DNA of 17,663 nucleotides, taken from contig CANJXD010000056.1 in the NCBI GenBank assembly GCA_947478535.1, positions 1 to 17,663 on the forward strand, given 5' to 3'. The stretch's first letter is position 1; every line of letters starts with the position of its first letter. Made by a program: the position numbers and the translations under genes. The DNA is from Acetobacteraceae bacterium. GTDB taxonomy: Bacteria; Pseudomonadota; Alphaproteobacteria; Acetobacterales; Acetobacteraceae. Shown piece by piece: positions 7,399 through 15,297 of this stretch. Below the pieces are notes generated by a model. That model did not search any database, had not been told where the DNA came from, and saw only the letters and a program-made list of their open reading frames with translations.

Positions 7399-7983
7399 AT
7401 GCGCCGTGTCCTCATCGCTCTGCTGCTGCCGATTCCCCTGATGCCGCTGCCCTCGCTGTCCCAGGAACGCGCGACCGGCGCGGTGACCATCGAGCAGCCG
7501 CCACCGCGCCCGCGCGGCTTCACGCTGGAGCAGGATGGCCGCCCCGTGACAGGCGTGGTGCCCTCCACCGGTGCGGCGGACATCACCGGCGCCAATGTGG
7601 TGGTGATCGAGGAGACACCGCGAGGCGCAAGGCTGACCGTGCAGAACGACCTGCTGTTCGACTTCGACAAGGCGGATCTGCGTGGCGAGGACGCGACGGC
7701 GCTCGGCCGCGTCGCGGAGATCATCCGCCAGCGCCACCCGGCCCGAATCCGGGTCATCGGTCACACGGATTCACTGGGCACCGACGCCTATAACCAGGCC
7801 CTGTCGGAGCGCCGCGCCCGTAGCGTGGAGCAGTGGCTGGCCGGGCAGGGCGGGCTGCCGTCGATGGAGGCGGCGGGTCGCGGGGAGCAGGACCCGGTGG
7901 CGCCGAACATGACGCCGGACGGCCGGGACGACCCGGCGGCCCGCCAGCGCAACCGGCGGGTGGAGGTGCTGCTTGAGCGGTAA
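7399..7983 (+). CDS. OmpA family peptidoglycan-binding protein, 194 aa
   Basis: This is a secreted envelope protein with a C-terminal OmpA-like domain that binds diaminopimelate in peptidoglycan. An N-terminal hydrophobic signal (MRRVLIALLLPIPLMPLPSLS) probably ends near residue 21. Residues 22-80 form a Pro/Gly-rich linker region without a beta-barrel. The OmpA-C domain runs from about 84 (NDLLFDFDKADL) to the end. The ligand residues appear as Asp124 in GHTDSLGTDAYNQALSERRA and Arg139, 15 residues later, the spacing known in OmpA. The domain closes with RQRNRRVEVLL. A GGGAGG site at 7387-7392 supports the ATG at 7399. There is no lipobox cysteine, so it is not a Pal lipoprotein. It diverges from a small lipoprotein and converges on the FAD oxidoreductase operon. 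Confidence 0.93.
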   Translation: MRRVLIALLLPIPLMPLPSLSQERATGAVTIEQPPPRPRGFTLEQDGRPVTGVVPSTGAADITGANVVVIEETPRGARLTVQNDLLFDFDKADLRGEDATALGRVAEIIRQRHPARIRVIGHTDSLGTDAYNQALSERRARSVEQWLAGQGGLPSMEAAGRGEQDPVAPNMTPDGRDDPAARQRNRRVEVLLER

Positions 7984-8031
7984 GCGGAGGGGAGCGGCGA
8001 AGGCGCTGTGTCCAGCCCGCCGCCGCCCCCG

Positions 8032-9441
8032 CTATTCCAGAACTTCCTCGACCTCTGGCGCATCCGCCTTGCCGTACAGATAAAAAGTCTGCTTCCGCTC
8101 CGGCGTCCAGCTCGGGTCGTCCCAGGCGATCATCTTGCCGGGGTTCAGCAGCCCGTGCGGGTCCGCGATCCGCTTGAAGTCGAGCTGTTCGCTGTCGATC
8201 CGCTTCATCCCGCCTTCCTCCAGCGTGAAGGCGTGCGGGTTGAAGATCGGCGCGCCGGCATCCTCATGGATGCGGATGATCTCGGCCAGGCGTTCTTCCG
8301 TCGTGAAGCGGACGAGTTGCAGGCTGAAGCAGGAGACCACGCCGCCGAGGCGCACGAATTCGAGGTGCAGCGGCACCTCGTCCCCGAAGGTCTTCTCCAT
8401 CGCCTCGATCAGCGCGAAGTGGTTCGGCGGCGGGAAGAGGGTCTGGAGGTAGGTGAGGGACCGATCGACCTTCAGCGCCTGCAGCGTCGTGTGGTTCCAG
8501 GTGAATTCATAGAGCGGCGTCTCTGCCTGTTCGGTCGGGCAGCGATACGCCTCCGTGCCCCCGAAGCGATCCAGCAGCGGTTTCAGCAGGTCGAGAAAGG
8601 GTTCCGCCACCATCACCAGCGCGACGGCCTTGCCGGCCGGCACGTAGGGCTGGAGCATCTTGAAATAGGTCTGCGCGATGCCGGGGGCCACAACACCCGC
8701 CATCTTCTTGGCGATGCCATCCGAGGCAATCAGCGCCTCCGCGAAGCGGGCCGCCGACAGCGTGTCGGGGAAGCAGGCCGCGACATCCACCCAGTCCCAG
8801 GCGGGGGCGAGCGGCATTTCCACTTCCGTGATGATGCCGTTGGTGCCGTAGGCGTGGTTCGCCTTGTCGATGTCGAGGCCGCGCAGCTCGATCACGCGCG
8901 GCTCAGCTTCCATGGTGATGACGCGCAGGCCGAGGATGTTGCCGAATTCGCGCAGCTTGCCGTAGGTGCAGGACCCGATGCCGGAGGACCCGCCGGCGAT
9001 GAAGCCGCCGATGGTCGCGGTGCGCTTCGTGCTGGGGTGGAAGCGCAGCTCCCCCCGCACTTCGCGCCGCGTATGGGCATCGAGGTCGATCAGCTTCACG
9101 CCGGCCTGCGCCCGCACCACGCCGGGCTTCGTCCAGACCAACTTGTCGAGGCCCATCAGGTCCAGGACGATGCCCCCCTTCAGCGGCATCGCCTGGCCGT
9201 AATTGCCGGTGCCGGCGCCGCGCGGCGTCAGCGGCACCTGGTGCTTCACGCAGGCCGCCATCACGGCGATCACCTCCGCCTCATCGCGCGGGCAGGCGAC
9301 GGCTTCCGCCGTCACGCCATTCAACTGCCGCTTGAGGACGGGCGAGTACCAGAAGAAGTCCCGCGACTTCTGCCGGACCAACGCGGGGTCCGTGATCCAA
9401 GGGATCGCGGGCAGGGAGGCGATGACGGCGGCCACGGTCAT
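8032..9441 (-). CDS. FAD-binding oxidoreductase, GlcD-like (second of tandem pair), 469 aa
   Basis: This is a flavoprotein of the FAD_binding_4 (PCMH) fold with a GlcD/lactate-oxidase type C-terminal domain; relatives oxidise 2-hydroxyacids such as glycolate or D-lactate. The FAD pyrophosphate loop is PLTPRGAGTGNYGQ (residues 70-83). The second FAD segment is KRTATIGGFIAGGSSGIGS (139-157). The C-terminal hallmark DPHGLLNPGKM lies close to the end. It is paralogous to the gene immediately upstream, sharing RQKSRDFxWYSPxLKxQL near the N-terminus. Its ATG overlaps the stop of that gene in an ATGA, implying translational coupling. It converges on the OmpA-type gene, 48 bases away. Substrate and electron acceptor are unknown. 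Confidence 0.92.
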   Translation of the reverse strand: MTVAAVIASLPAIPWITDPALVRQKSRDFFWYSPVLKRQLNGVTAEAVACPRDEAEVIAVMAACVKHQVPLTPRGAGTGNYGQAMPLKGGIVLDLMGLDKLVWTKPGVVRAQAGVKLIDLDAHTRREVRGELRFHPSTKRTATIGGFIAGGSSGIGSCTYGKLREFGNILGLRVITMEAEPRVIELRGLDIDKANHAYGTNGIITEVEMPLAPAWDWVDVAACFPDTLSAARFAEALIASDGIAKKMAGVVAPGIAQTYFKMLQPYVPAGKAVALVMVAEPFLDLLKPLLDRFGGTEAYRCPTEQAETPLYEFTWNHTTLQALKVDRSLTYLQTLFPPPNHFALIEAMEKTFGDEVPLHLEFVRLGGVVSCFSLQLVRFTTEERLAEIIRIHEDAGAPIFNPHAFTLEEGGMKRIDSEQLDFKRIADPHGLLNPGKMIAWDDPSWTPERKQTFYLYGKADAPEVEEVLE

Positions 9442-10796
9442 GCGGCGGTCTCCACGGGCGAAAAATCACGCATCTTGCCGGGGTTGAGCAGCCCCAGCGG
9501 GTCTGTCCGCTGCTTGAAGCCGAGCTGGTCGCCCGGCACGCGGCGGTAATTGCTGCCTTCCTCGATCGTCAGCACATGCGGGTTGGCGATGCCGAGCCCC
9601 GCGGCCTCGAAGGCGGCGATGATCTCATAGATCCGCTCGGCGCTCGTCCAGCGGATGACGGGCAGGGCGGACATGGTGATGCGGCCGCCGAAGCGCACGC
9701 ATTCCGTATGCATCCAGACCTCGTCGCGGAACGGCACGCGCACGGCTTCCAGCGCCGCCAGTGTGTCCTCGAAGGGGAAGCGGCATTGCAGGTAGGTGAC
9801 GCCGCGATCCTTCTTGAGAACCTGCAGCGTCGTGTGGTTCCAGCAGTACTCGTAGAAGGGCGTCTTCTCGGGGTCGCGCTCCGCCTCGACGGTGGATTGC
9901 TCGGCCAGCAGCGTGCCGTTGTGGTCCCGCATCAGGTCGCGCAGCGCCAGCAGGCCGGCGGGCGTGACCATGCAGAGCACGAGCGAATGCCCGGCCGGCA
10001 CGGCATCGGCGATACCCTTGAAGAAGGGCGGCAATTGGCTGTCGAAGACGCCGCACATCTTCTTCGGGATGCCGTCGCAGAAGGACAGCGCGAGCGCGAA
10101 GGCGGAGGCATCCGTGAACCGCTCGAACCCGATGGCGATATCGCGCCATTCCTGCGCCGGCGTCAGCGCCAGGCGGATGCGCGTCAGCACCCCCGTCGTG
10201 CCATAGGTTCGGTTGACCGGGTTGGCGGCATCGCCCGAGAGATCGAGCACCACCGGCGGGTCCTGCATGGTGGCGACGCGGGCGCCGAGCAGGTTGCCGC
10301 GTTCGCGCAGCGTGCCGTGCACGAGGCCGCCGACACCCGCGCCGCCGCCGGCGACGAAGCCGCCAACGGTCGCGGTGCGCTTGGTGGAGGGCCAGAGCTT
10401 CAGCTCCCACCCCCGTTCGCGCGCCCAGAGATCGACATCGATCATCTTGGCCCCGCATTCGACATCGACGACGCCGTCGATGAGGGAGACCGGCGCTGTC
10501 ATCGCCGTCATGTCGAGGATGATGCCGCCTTCCATCGGCACGCATTGCCCGTAATTCCCGGTGCCGCCGCCGCGCACCGTAACCGGCACGCGGGCCGCGC
10601 GCGCCGCGGCCATGATGCGCAGCACCTCCGCCTCATCCCGCGGGCGGAGGAACAGCTCGCCGGACTTGCCGTCGAGCTGCTTTTTCAGGATCGGGCTATA
10701 CCAGTAGAAATCCCGCGACTTCTGCCGCAGCAGGGCGCGATCCGTCGATTGCTCGATGCCGTCCAGCGCGGCGGCGAGGGCCGCGATATCAGCCAT
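9438..10796 (-). CDS. FAD-binding oxidoreductase, GlcD-like (first of tandem pair), 452 aa
   Basis: This is the paralogue of the downstream gene, with the same layout: RQKSRDFYWYSPILKKQL (residues 24-41), FAD loop PVTVRGGGTGNYGQ (71-84), second FAD segment RTATVGGFVAGGGAGVGG (140-157) and C-terminal DPLGLLNPGKM. It should oxidise a hydroxyacid or related alcohol using FAD. The start at 10796 (MADIAALAAALDG) overlaps the end of the creatininase gene by 8 bases (ATGGCTGA). An alternative ATG at 10811 adds only MSRTP and is not excluded because no strong ribosome-binding site precedes either. The two paralogues may act as a heteromer or on related substrates; this is inference from their coupled reading frames. 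Confidence 0.92.
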   Translation of the reverse strand: MADIAALAAALDGIEQSTDRALLRQKSRDFYWYSPILKKQLDGKSGELFLRPRDEAEVLRIMAAARAARVPVTVRGGGTGNYGQCVPMEGGIILDMTAMTAPVSLIDGVVDVECGAKMIDVDLWARERGWELKLWPSTKRTATVGGFVAGGGAGVGGLVHGTLRERGNLLGARVATMQDPPVVLDLSGDAANPVNRTYGTTGVLTRIRLALTPAQEWRDIAIGFERFTDASAFALALSFCDGIPKKMCGVFDSQLPPFFKGIADAVPAGHSLVLCMVTPAGLLALRDLMRDHNGTLLAEQSTVEAERDPEKTPFYEYCWNHTTLQVLKKDRGVTYLQCRFPFEDTLAALEAVRVPFRDEVWMHTECVRFGGRITMSALPVIRWTSAERIYEIIAAFEAAGLGIANPHVLTIEEGSNYRRVPGDQLGFKQRTDPLGLLNPGKMRDFSPVETAA

Positions 10797-11607
10797 GGGG
10801 GTTCGGCTCATTCGCCAGGAAGGCTTCCGCATCGAAGGCCGCGACCTGCGCCCAGAGCGCCGCCATCTTCTGCGCCGCGAAATCCAGCAATTCCTCGCCG
10901 ATCGCCGTGGTGGCGAGAGAGGCATCGCCCACCGCGCCGGCCGGGTTCAGATCCTGCGCCTGCCAGGCGAGCGGCGCGCCGGCATCGGGGGCCATCGCGG
11001 GGGCGGCGTTGGACACGCCCTGCCAGCGGCTGACGAAGTTGCGCGCATTCTCCATCTTCACGAGATGGGGCGTCAGCGCCAGCATGACCGAGGTCTCGTC
11101 ACGCCCGGCATGGATGCCGTACTTGCCCTCGACCGGGTCCTTCAGCCCCTCCGGCTTGCCCATCCGCGCCCACATGGCGTTCACCGCCAGGATGTTGTGC
11201 TCGATGCGAAGGCGCCGCGCCGCGATGTCGAGGACGGAGACATTGCCGCCATGGCTGTTGACGATGACGAGCCGCTTCACGCCGGCGCGGGCCACGGAAG
11301 CGCCGATGTCGCAGACCAGGGCCAGCAGCGTTTCCGGCTTCGTCGTCAGCGTGCCGGGGAAGCGCAGGTGCTCCACCGAATTGCCCACGCATTGCGTCGG
11401 CAGCACCAGCACCGGCAGGTCGGCCGGGATGACGCCGAGCGTGCGGGCGACGACGCCCTGGTTGATGGTGGTATCGACGGACACTGGCAGGTGCGGCCCA
11501 TGCTGCTCGATGCTCGCCACCGGCAGGATGGCGACGGTGTTCGCCGGCAGGGCGTTGAAGGACGGCCAGGGAAGGTCCTGCCAGAAACGGGTGGGGAGGG
11601 CGGCCAT
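10789..11607 (-). CDS. Creatininase family amidohydrolase, 272 aa
   Basis: These are metal-dependent amidohydrolases of the creatininase/MftE/FAPy-deformylase fold that cleave cyclic or linear amides. Candidate ligands Glu34, His36 and Asp45 sit in ASIEQHGPHLPVSVDT (31-46). His119 lies in NSHGGN, and a later block HAGRDETSVML supplies Glu171. The block NSHGGN rather than the NGHYEN-like motif of true creatininase argues against creatinine as substrate; other family members hydrolyse formamido or peptide amides. The start at 11607 is supported by GAGGT on the minus strand (11612-11616); an open frame upstream to 11796 has no homology-like content. It heads the operon with two FAD oxidoreductases, overlapping the first. 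This arrangement suggests amide hydrolysis followed by oxidation, which is inference. Confidence 0.92.
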   Translation of the reverse strand: MAALPTRFWQDLPWPSFNALPANTVAILPVASIEQHGPHLPVSVDTTINQGVVARTLGVIPADLPVLVLPTQCVGNSVEHLRFPGTLTTKPETLLALVCDIGASVARAGVKRLVIVNSHGGNVSVLDIAARRLRIEHNILAVNAMWARMGKPEGLKDPVEGKYGIHAGRDETSVMLALTPHLVKMENARNFVSRWQGVSNAAPAMAPDAGAPLAWQAQDLNPAGAVGDASLATTAIGEELLDFAAQKMAALWAQVAAFDAEAFLANEPNPHG

Positions 11608-11861
11608 GGGAACCTCATCGGGGCAGGGGCTGAAACCACGCCCTGAATAAACGAGCCGCCCCCGCCGCGCGAGGGGCTGCAAGGGGGCTGCCATCATGGA
11701 AGCCTTGGCTTTGCCCATGCCCCGGGCAGCCCACCGCTCGATCTGGCCGCGGCATCGGCAACCCCGGGCTGGCGCCCTGCCGCCGGCCGGTTTCACGGCT
11801 TGAGCCTCCCGGCCCGCCCCCGCACAGTGGCGGCCATCGCCCCTGCCCGAGGAGCCCCGCC

Positions 11862-12872
11862 ATGCGCGCGACCGAAACGCCCCTGCTGCGCCGCTTCTGG
11901 TACCCCGTCATCCCCGTCTCCCACCTTGCGGAAGGGCCGAAGCCGTTCCGGCTGCTCGGGCGGGATCTCGTGGTGTGGCTGGACGGAGACGGGAAGGCCG
12001 CCGCGCTCGATGACCGCTGCTGCCACCGTACGGCCAAGCTTTCCAAGGGGTTCTATACCGAGGGCCGGCTCGCCTGCGGCTATCACGGCTGGGAATTTTC
12101 CGCCGATGGGCGGGTGATGCGGGTGCCGCAGCGCCCGGTGGACCGGCAGGGCGCCACCAATATGAAGGTGCCCTCCTACGCCGCCGAGATCCGCTACGGC
12201 TATGTCTGGGTCGCGCTGGAGGACCCGCTGCATCCCCTGCCGGAGTTCGAGGAAGAAGGCCTCGGCTTCCGGCGTATCGACGAATTCTACGAGGTCTGGA
12301 CCTGCGCCGGGCTGCGGCTGATGGAGAACAGCTTCGACAACGCCCACTTCGCTTTCGTCCACCGCGCCAGCTTCGGCGACCAGGGCCACCCCGAGCCCGC
12401 GAAGTTGGAGATCGAGGAACACGCGGACGGCTTCCTGATGATCACGGAAGTGCCGGTCCGCAACCCCGAGATCCAGAAGAAGGTGCTGAACATGGACAGC
12501 GACACCACGGTCCGCCACATGCGCGGGCGCTGGTATGCGCCCTTCCTCCGCAAGCTGCGGATCCAGTACCCCAACGGCCTGTCGCATTCGATCGTCACCT
12601 GCGCGACGCCGATCGATGACGCCACCTCGATGGTGGTGCAGTTCGTATTCCGCAACGATACCGAGGACCAGGCGAAAGCGGCGGATGTGATCGCCTTCGA
12701 CCGCACGGTGACGAATGAGGACCGGGATATCCTGGAAAGCACGGATTGGGACGTGCCGCTGGACCAGACGGGCATCGAGATGAACATGCCGAGCGACCGC
12801 CCCGGCGTGCTGATGCGCCGGATGCTGGCCAAGATGATCGGGGAAGCCGCGAGGCAGCCCGAACCCGCGTGA
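11862..12872 (+). CDS. Rieske [2Fe-2S] non-haem iron oxygenase, VanA/phthalate-dioxygenase type, 336 aa
   Basis: This is the oxygenase component of a two- or three-part ring-hydroxylating or O-demethylating system. The Rieske cluster ligands are Cys53 and His55 (DRCCHR) and Cys72 and His75 (ACGYHGWEF). The mononuclear iron site is in MENSFDNAHFAFVHRASFG: bridging Asp159 and ligands His162 and His167. A likely carboxylate ligand is Asp287 in TNEDRDILEST. Length matches the single-subunit VanA-like class. AGGAG at 11850-11854 precedes the ATG by 7 bases. There is no ferredoxin or reductase gene nearby, so electrons must come from elsewhere. A cupin gene follows after 52 bases on the same strand. 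It diverges from the creatininase operon across 254 bp. The substrate cannot be assigned; a methoxylated or other aromatic acid is usual for the group. Confidence 0.93.
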   Translation: MRATETPLLRRFWYPVIPVSHLAEGPKPFRLLGRDLVVWLDGDGKAAALDDRCCHRTAKLSKGFYTEGRLACGYHGWEFSADGRVMRVPQRPVDRQGATNMKVPSYAAEIRYGYVWVALEDPLHPLPEFEEEGLGFRRIDEFYEVWTCAGLRLMENSFDNAHFAFVHRASFGDQGHPEPAKLEIEEHADGFLMITEVPVRNPEIQKKVLNMDSDTTVRHMRGRWYAPFLRKLRIQYPNGLSHSIVTCATPIDDATSMVVQFVFRNDTEDQAKAADVIAFDRTVTNEDRDILESTDWDVPLDQTGIEMNMPSDRPGVLMRRMLAKMIGEAARQPEPA

Positions 12873-12924
12873 CGCCAGGGGCCTTCCCCTGCCATGCTGC
12901 CGTGAAAGCGGAGGAGCCTCGGCC

Positions 12925-13323
12925 ATGGATGGCACGCATATCCCGGCAATGCCGGTGACCCCCGGGGCGGACCATGCGGGGCTCGGCCCGCTGGCGTCCC
13001 GCTACGTCGATGTGGAAAGCCTGCCCTGGAAAGCGACCTCGGTGCCGGGGATCGATGTGAAGGTGCTGATGGAGGAGCCTTCCTCCGGCCTTCTCACCGC
13101 GCTCTATCGCTGGGCGCCGGGCGCCCGCCTGCCGCTGCACGAACATGTGGACATCGAGCAGAGCTGGGTCTTGCAGGGCCGCCTGGTGGATGAGGATGGG
13201 GAGGCGCGGGAAGGCAACTTCGTCTGGCGCCCCCGCGGCAACCGCCACATCGCCCACGCCCCGGAAGGCGCTCTGGTGCTGGGCATGTTCCTGAAGCCCA
13301 ACCGCTTCCTCGACAAGCCGTAG
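12925..13323 (+). CDS. Cupin-domain protein, 132 aa
   Basis: This is a single small cupin barrel, probably metal-binding. Cupin motif 1 is PGARLPLHEHVDIEQSWVLQG (read from Pro65), with His72, His74 and Glu78 as ligands. Motif 2 is the segment around GNFVWRPRGNRHIAH, with His108 as the fourth ligand. The overall form resembles the ChrR-type cupin and dihydroxyacetophenone dioxygenase-like cupins. GAGGAG at 12911-12916 gives a well-spaced start at 12925. It lies 52 bases after the Rieske oxygenase, so the two are probably co-transcribed. It could be a dioxygenase acting on the oxygenase product, or a sensor or isomerase; the sequence does not distinguish these. It is convergent with the dehydrogenase gene 14 bases further on. 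Confidence 0.88.
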   Translation: MDGTHIPAMPVTPGADHAGLGPLASRYVDVESLPWKATSVPGIDVKVLMEEPSSGLLTALYRWAPGARLPLHEHVDIEQSWVLQGRLVDEDGEAREGNFVWRPRGNRHIAHAPEGALVLGMFLKPNRFLDKP

Positions 13324-13337
13324 GGTCCTTCTCCCCC

Positions 13338-14099
13338 CTAAAGCTTCCGCTCCAGCGTCGCGATCAGGCTGCGGTTGTGGCGCGGCGTGATCCAGACCTC
13401 GTTCATCACGACATGCGCGGGCAGGCAGGCGATGTAGCGGATGAGGTCGCCGACATCCTCGCTCTGCACCATCCGCGCCCGTTCCTCCGGCCCCACCGGG
13501 TTCGGTCGCTTGTCGAGGATCGGTGTCGCCACCTCCCCGGGCAGCACGACGCTGCTGCGGATGCCGTTGACGCATTCCTCGGCGTTGATGCTGTGGCTCA
13601 TCGCCACCACGCCATGCTTGGAGGCGGTATAGCCCGGCCCGCTCATCGGTGAGACGAGGCGCCCGGCCATGCTCGCGGTGTGGATCAGCACGCCATCCCC
13701 CTGCGCCCGCATGAAGGGCAGGGCGACTGTCACGGCGTAGAAGGCGCTGTTGAGGTTGCCGCGGACCAGCTCATCCACCCCCTCCGGCGTCAGCACCGCC
13801 CAGCGCCGGGGGGTGATGTTCAGCCCGGCATTGTTCACCAGGATATCGAGCCGCCCGAAGGTTTCCCCGATGAAGGCGCCGATGGCGGTGACCTCGGCCG
13901 CCACCATCATGTCGGCGGGCCGGACATGGGCTTCCCCGCCGGCCGCGCGGATGCGGGCGGCGACGGATTCCAGCGGCGCCGGGCGGCGGCCGGTGAGCAC
14001 GACCTTCGCCCCTTCCTCCGCCAGTTTCAGCGCCGCCGATTCGCCGATTCCCGTGCCCGCCCCGGTCACCCAGGCCACTTTTCCTGCCAGCCGCGCCAT
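13338..14099 (-). CDS. Short-chain dehydrogenase/reductase (SDR), 253 aa
   Basis: This is a classical SDR, an NAD(P)-dependent alcohol dehydrogenase or ketoreductase. The cofactor motif TGAGTGIG is at residues 12-19, followed by NNAG at 89-92 and the catalytic set Asn115, Ser143, Tyr157 and Lys161 (TASMAGRLVSPMSGPGYTAS then K). The TGRRP segment after the second strand (36-40) suggests NADP preference. The C-terminal part contains VVLPGEVATPILDKRPNP, typical of the group. The start is set by GGGAGGGA on the minus strand at 14103-14110; the open frame extending to 14264 is not protein-like and overlaps the start of the divergent dehydrogenase gene. Substrate unknown. Confidence 0.93.
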   Translation of the reverse strand: MARLAGKVAWVTGAGTGIGESAALKLAEEGAKVVLTGRRPAPLESVAARIRAAGGEAHVRPADMMVAAEVTAIGAFIGETFGRLDILVNNAGLNITPRRWAVLTPEGVDELVRGNLNSAFYAVTVALPFMRAQGDGVLIHTASMAGRLVSPMSGPGYTASKHGVVAMSHSINAEECVNGIRSSVVLPGEVATPILDKRPNPVGPEERARMVQSEDVGDLIRYIACLPAHVVMNEVWITPRHNRSLIATLERKL

Positions 14100-14102
14100 G
14101 CG

Positions 14103-14110
14103 TCCCTCCC
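14103..14110 (-). promoter_or_regulatory. Strong Shine-Dalgarno site of the SDR gene
   Basis: GGGAGGGA on the minus strand ends 3 bases before the ATG at 14099 (the G-rich core lies 4-8 bases away). It rules out the longer in-frame start at 14264. Confidence 0.6.
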
Positions 14111-14239
14111 ATTCCCAGGCTGGGGAGCCTGCCAGCCCGCCCCAGGCTTGTCGCCCCCCACGCTGGGTGCACCCGCTGGACGCCTCCTGGTCTCCATGCG
14201 AGCGTTGGTACAAGGAAACGTCACAGCAGCAGGTCAAAC

Positions 14240-15283
14240 ATGTCCAAACCCATGATTCTGACACCCGCCGGAGCGTCGTTTACCGTCGCGGGCGGTGGCT
14301 ATGATCTGGAAATGGAGGCGCTGGAACGTCTCGGGGCCGAGATCGTGGAATGCGAGGCGACGGAGGATGCCTTCATCGCCGCCGCGCCGGGCGCCGATGC
14401 CGTCTACATGAAGGGCATGAAGCTCTCGGCCCGCATGATCGCGGCGCTGGACAAGGCGAAGGTCATCACCTGCGCGACTGTGGGCGTCGATTACGTCGAT
14501 GTCGTCGCAGCGACCGCCAAGGGCATTCCCGTCACCAACTGCCCCGACACCTTCATCGAGGAGGTGGCCGACCACGCCATGATGCTGCTGCTGGCCACCC
14601 ATCGCCGCTGCATCGAGCAGGACCGCATGGTGCGCGAAGGCCGCTGGGCGGAGGGCCGGCCGCAACTGTTGCAGATTCCGCGCCTGATGGGCATGACGCT
14701 CGGCTTCGTCGCCTTCGGCCGCGTCGCCCGCCTGGTGGCGAAGCGCGCCGCGCCTTTCGGCCTGAAGATGATGGCCTATGACCCCTTCGTCGATGAACTG
14801 ACGATGTCCGCCCTTGGCGTGCAGCCAGCCAGCCTGGACCAGGTGCTGCGCGAATCCGATTTCGTGTCGATGCACGCCCCGGCCACCCCGGATACCGGCC
14901 GGATGCTGACCGCGAAGCACTTCGCCAAGATGAAGCGCAGCGCCATTTTCATCAACACCGGCCGCGGCCCGACGGTGGATGAACCGGCGCTGATCGCAGC
15001 ACTCGAAAGCAACAGGATCGCCGGGGCCGGCCTCGACGTGTTCGAGATGGAGCCGCCGCACCGCACCAACGCGCTGCTGGCGATGCCGCATGTGATCCTC
15101 AGCCCGCACAATGCCTCCGCCTCCGCCCGCTTCGATGAGGCGCGCAAGCGCCGCGCGGGGCAGGAAATGGCGCTGGTGCTGGCTGGGCGCTGGCCGATGT
15201 CCTGCGTTAATCCGACCACGCTGCCCACATCCGGCTTGCGCCGGTGGCAACCCTTCGCCATGGAACGCGGGCCGAACAGCTGA
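14240..15283 (+). CDS. D-2-hydroxyacid dehydrogenase family protein, 347 aa
   Basis: This is an NAD(P)-dependent D-isomer-specific 2-hydroxyacid dehydrogenase, of the CtBP/phosphoglycerate-dehydrogenase type, that interconverts 2-keto- and D-2-hydroxyacids. The catalytic trio is visible: Arg242 in INTGRGPTVDEPAL, the acidic residues of GLDVFEMEPP (Glu269/Glu271) and His290 in LSPHNAS. The dinucleotide loop reads MTLGFVAFGRVARLVAK (152-168), where the usual GxGxxG is AxGxxA (Ala158, Gly160, Ala163). The substrate-binding part has CATVGVDYVDVVAA and a preserved core. It is full length, starting at ATG 14240 with AGGT nearby. It is divergent from the SDR gene. Its stop supplies part of the ribosome-binding site of the next gene, so the two are likely co-transcribed. 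Confidence 0.92.
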   Translation: MSKPMILTPAGASFTVAGGGYDLEMEALERLGAEIVECEATEDAFIAAAPGADAVYMKGMKLSARMIAALDKAKVITCATVGVDYVDVVAATAKGIPVTNCPDTFIEEVADHAMMLLLATHRRCIEQDRMVREGRWAEGRPQLLQIPRLMGMTLGFVAFGRVARLVAKRAAPFGLKMMAYDPFVDELTMSALGVQPASLDQVLRESDFVSMHAPATPDTGRMLTAKHFAKMKRSAIFINTGRGPTVDEPALIAALESNRIAGAGLDVFEMEPPHRTNALLAMPHVILSPHNASASARFDEARKRRAGQEMALVLAGRWPMSCVNPTTLPTSGLRRWQPFAMERGPNS

Positions 15284-15286
15284 GGT
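15281..15286 (+). promoter_or_regulatory. Shine-Dalgarno site overlapping the upstream stop
   Basis: TGAGGT combines the stop codon of the hydroxyacid dehydrogenase with a GAGGT site 11 bases before a GTG at 15298. This favours that GTG over the in-frame GTG at 15244, which would overlap the dehydrogenase by 40 bases. Confidence 0.45.
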
Positions 15287-15297
15287 CACACGCGCCA

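Noticed and set aside
7248..7757. Upstream extension of the small lipoprotein frame
   Set aside because: It runs antisense through the OmpA-type gene; the lipobox signal and strong ribosome-binding site place the start at 7247.
8008..11033. Two long plus-strand open frames (8008-9549 and 9576-11033)
   Set aside because: Antisense to the two FAD oxidoreductases and the creatininase; products are His/Arg/Gly-rich without motifs.
11608..11861. A gene or RNA in the divergent gap between the creatininase and Rieske genes
   Set aside because: Open frames there are shadows or extensions without start signals; no convincing promoter, operator palindrome or RNA fold could be seen by eye.
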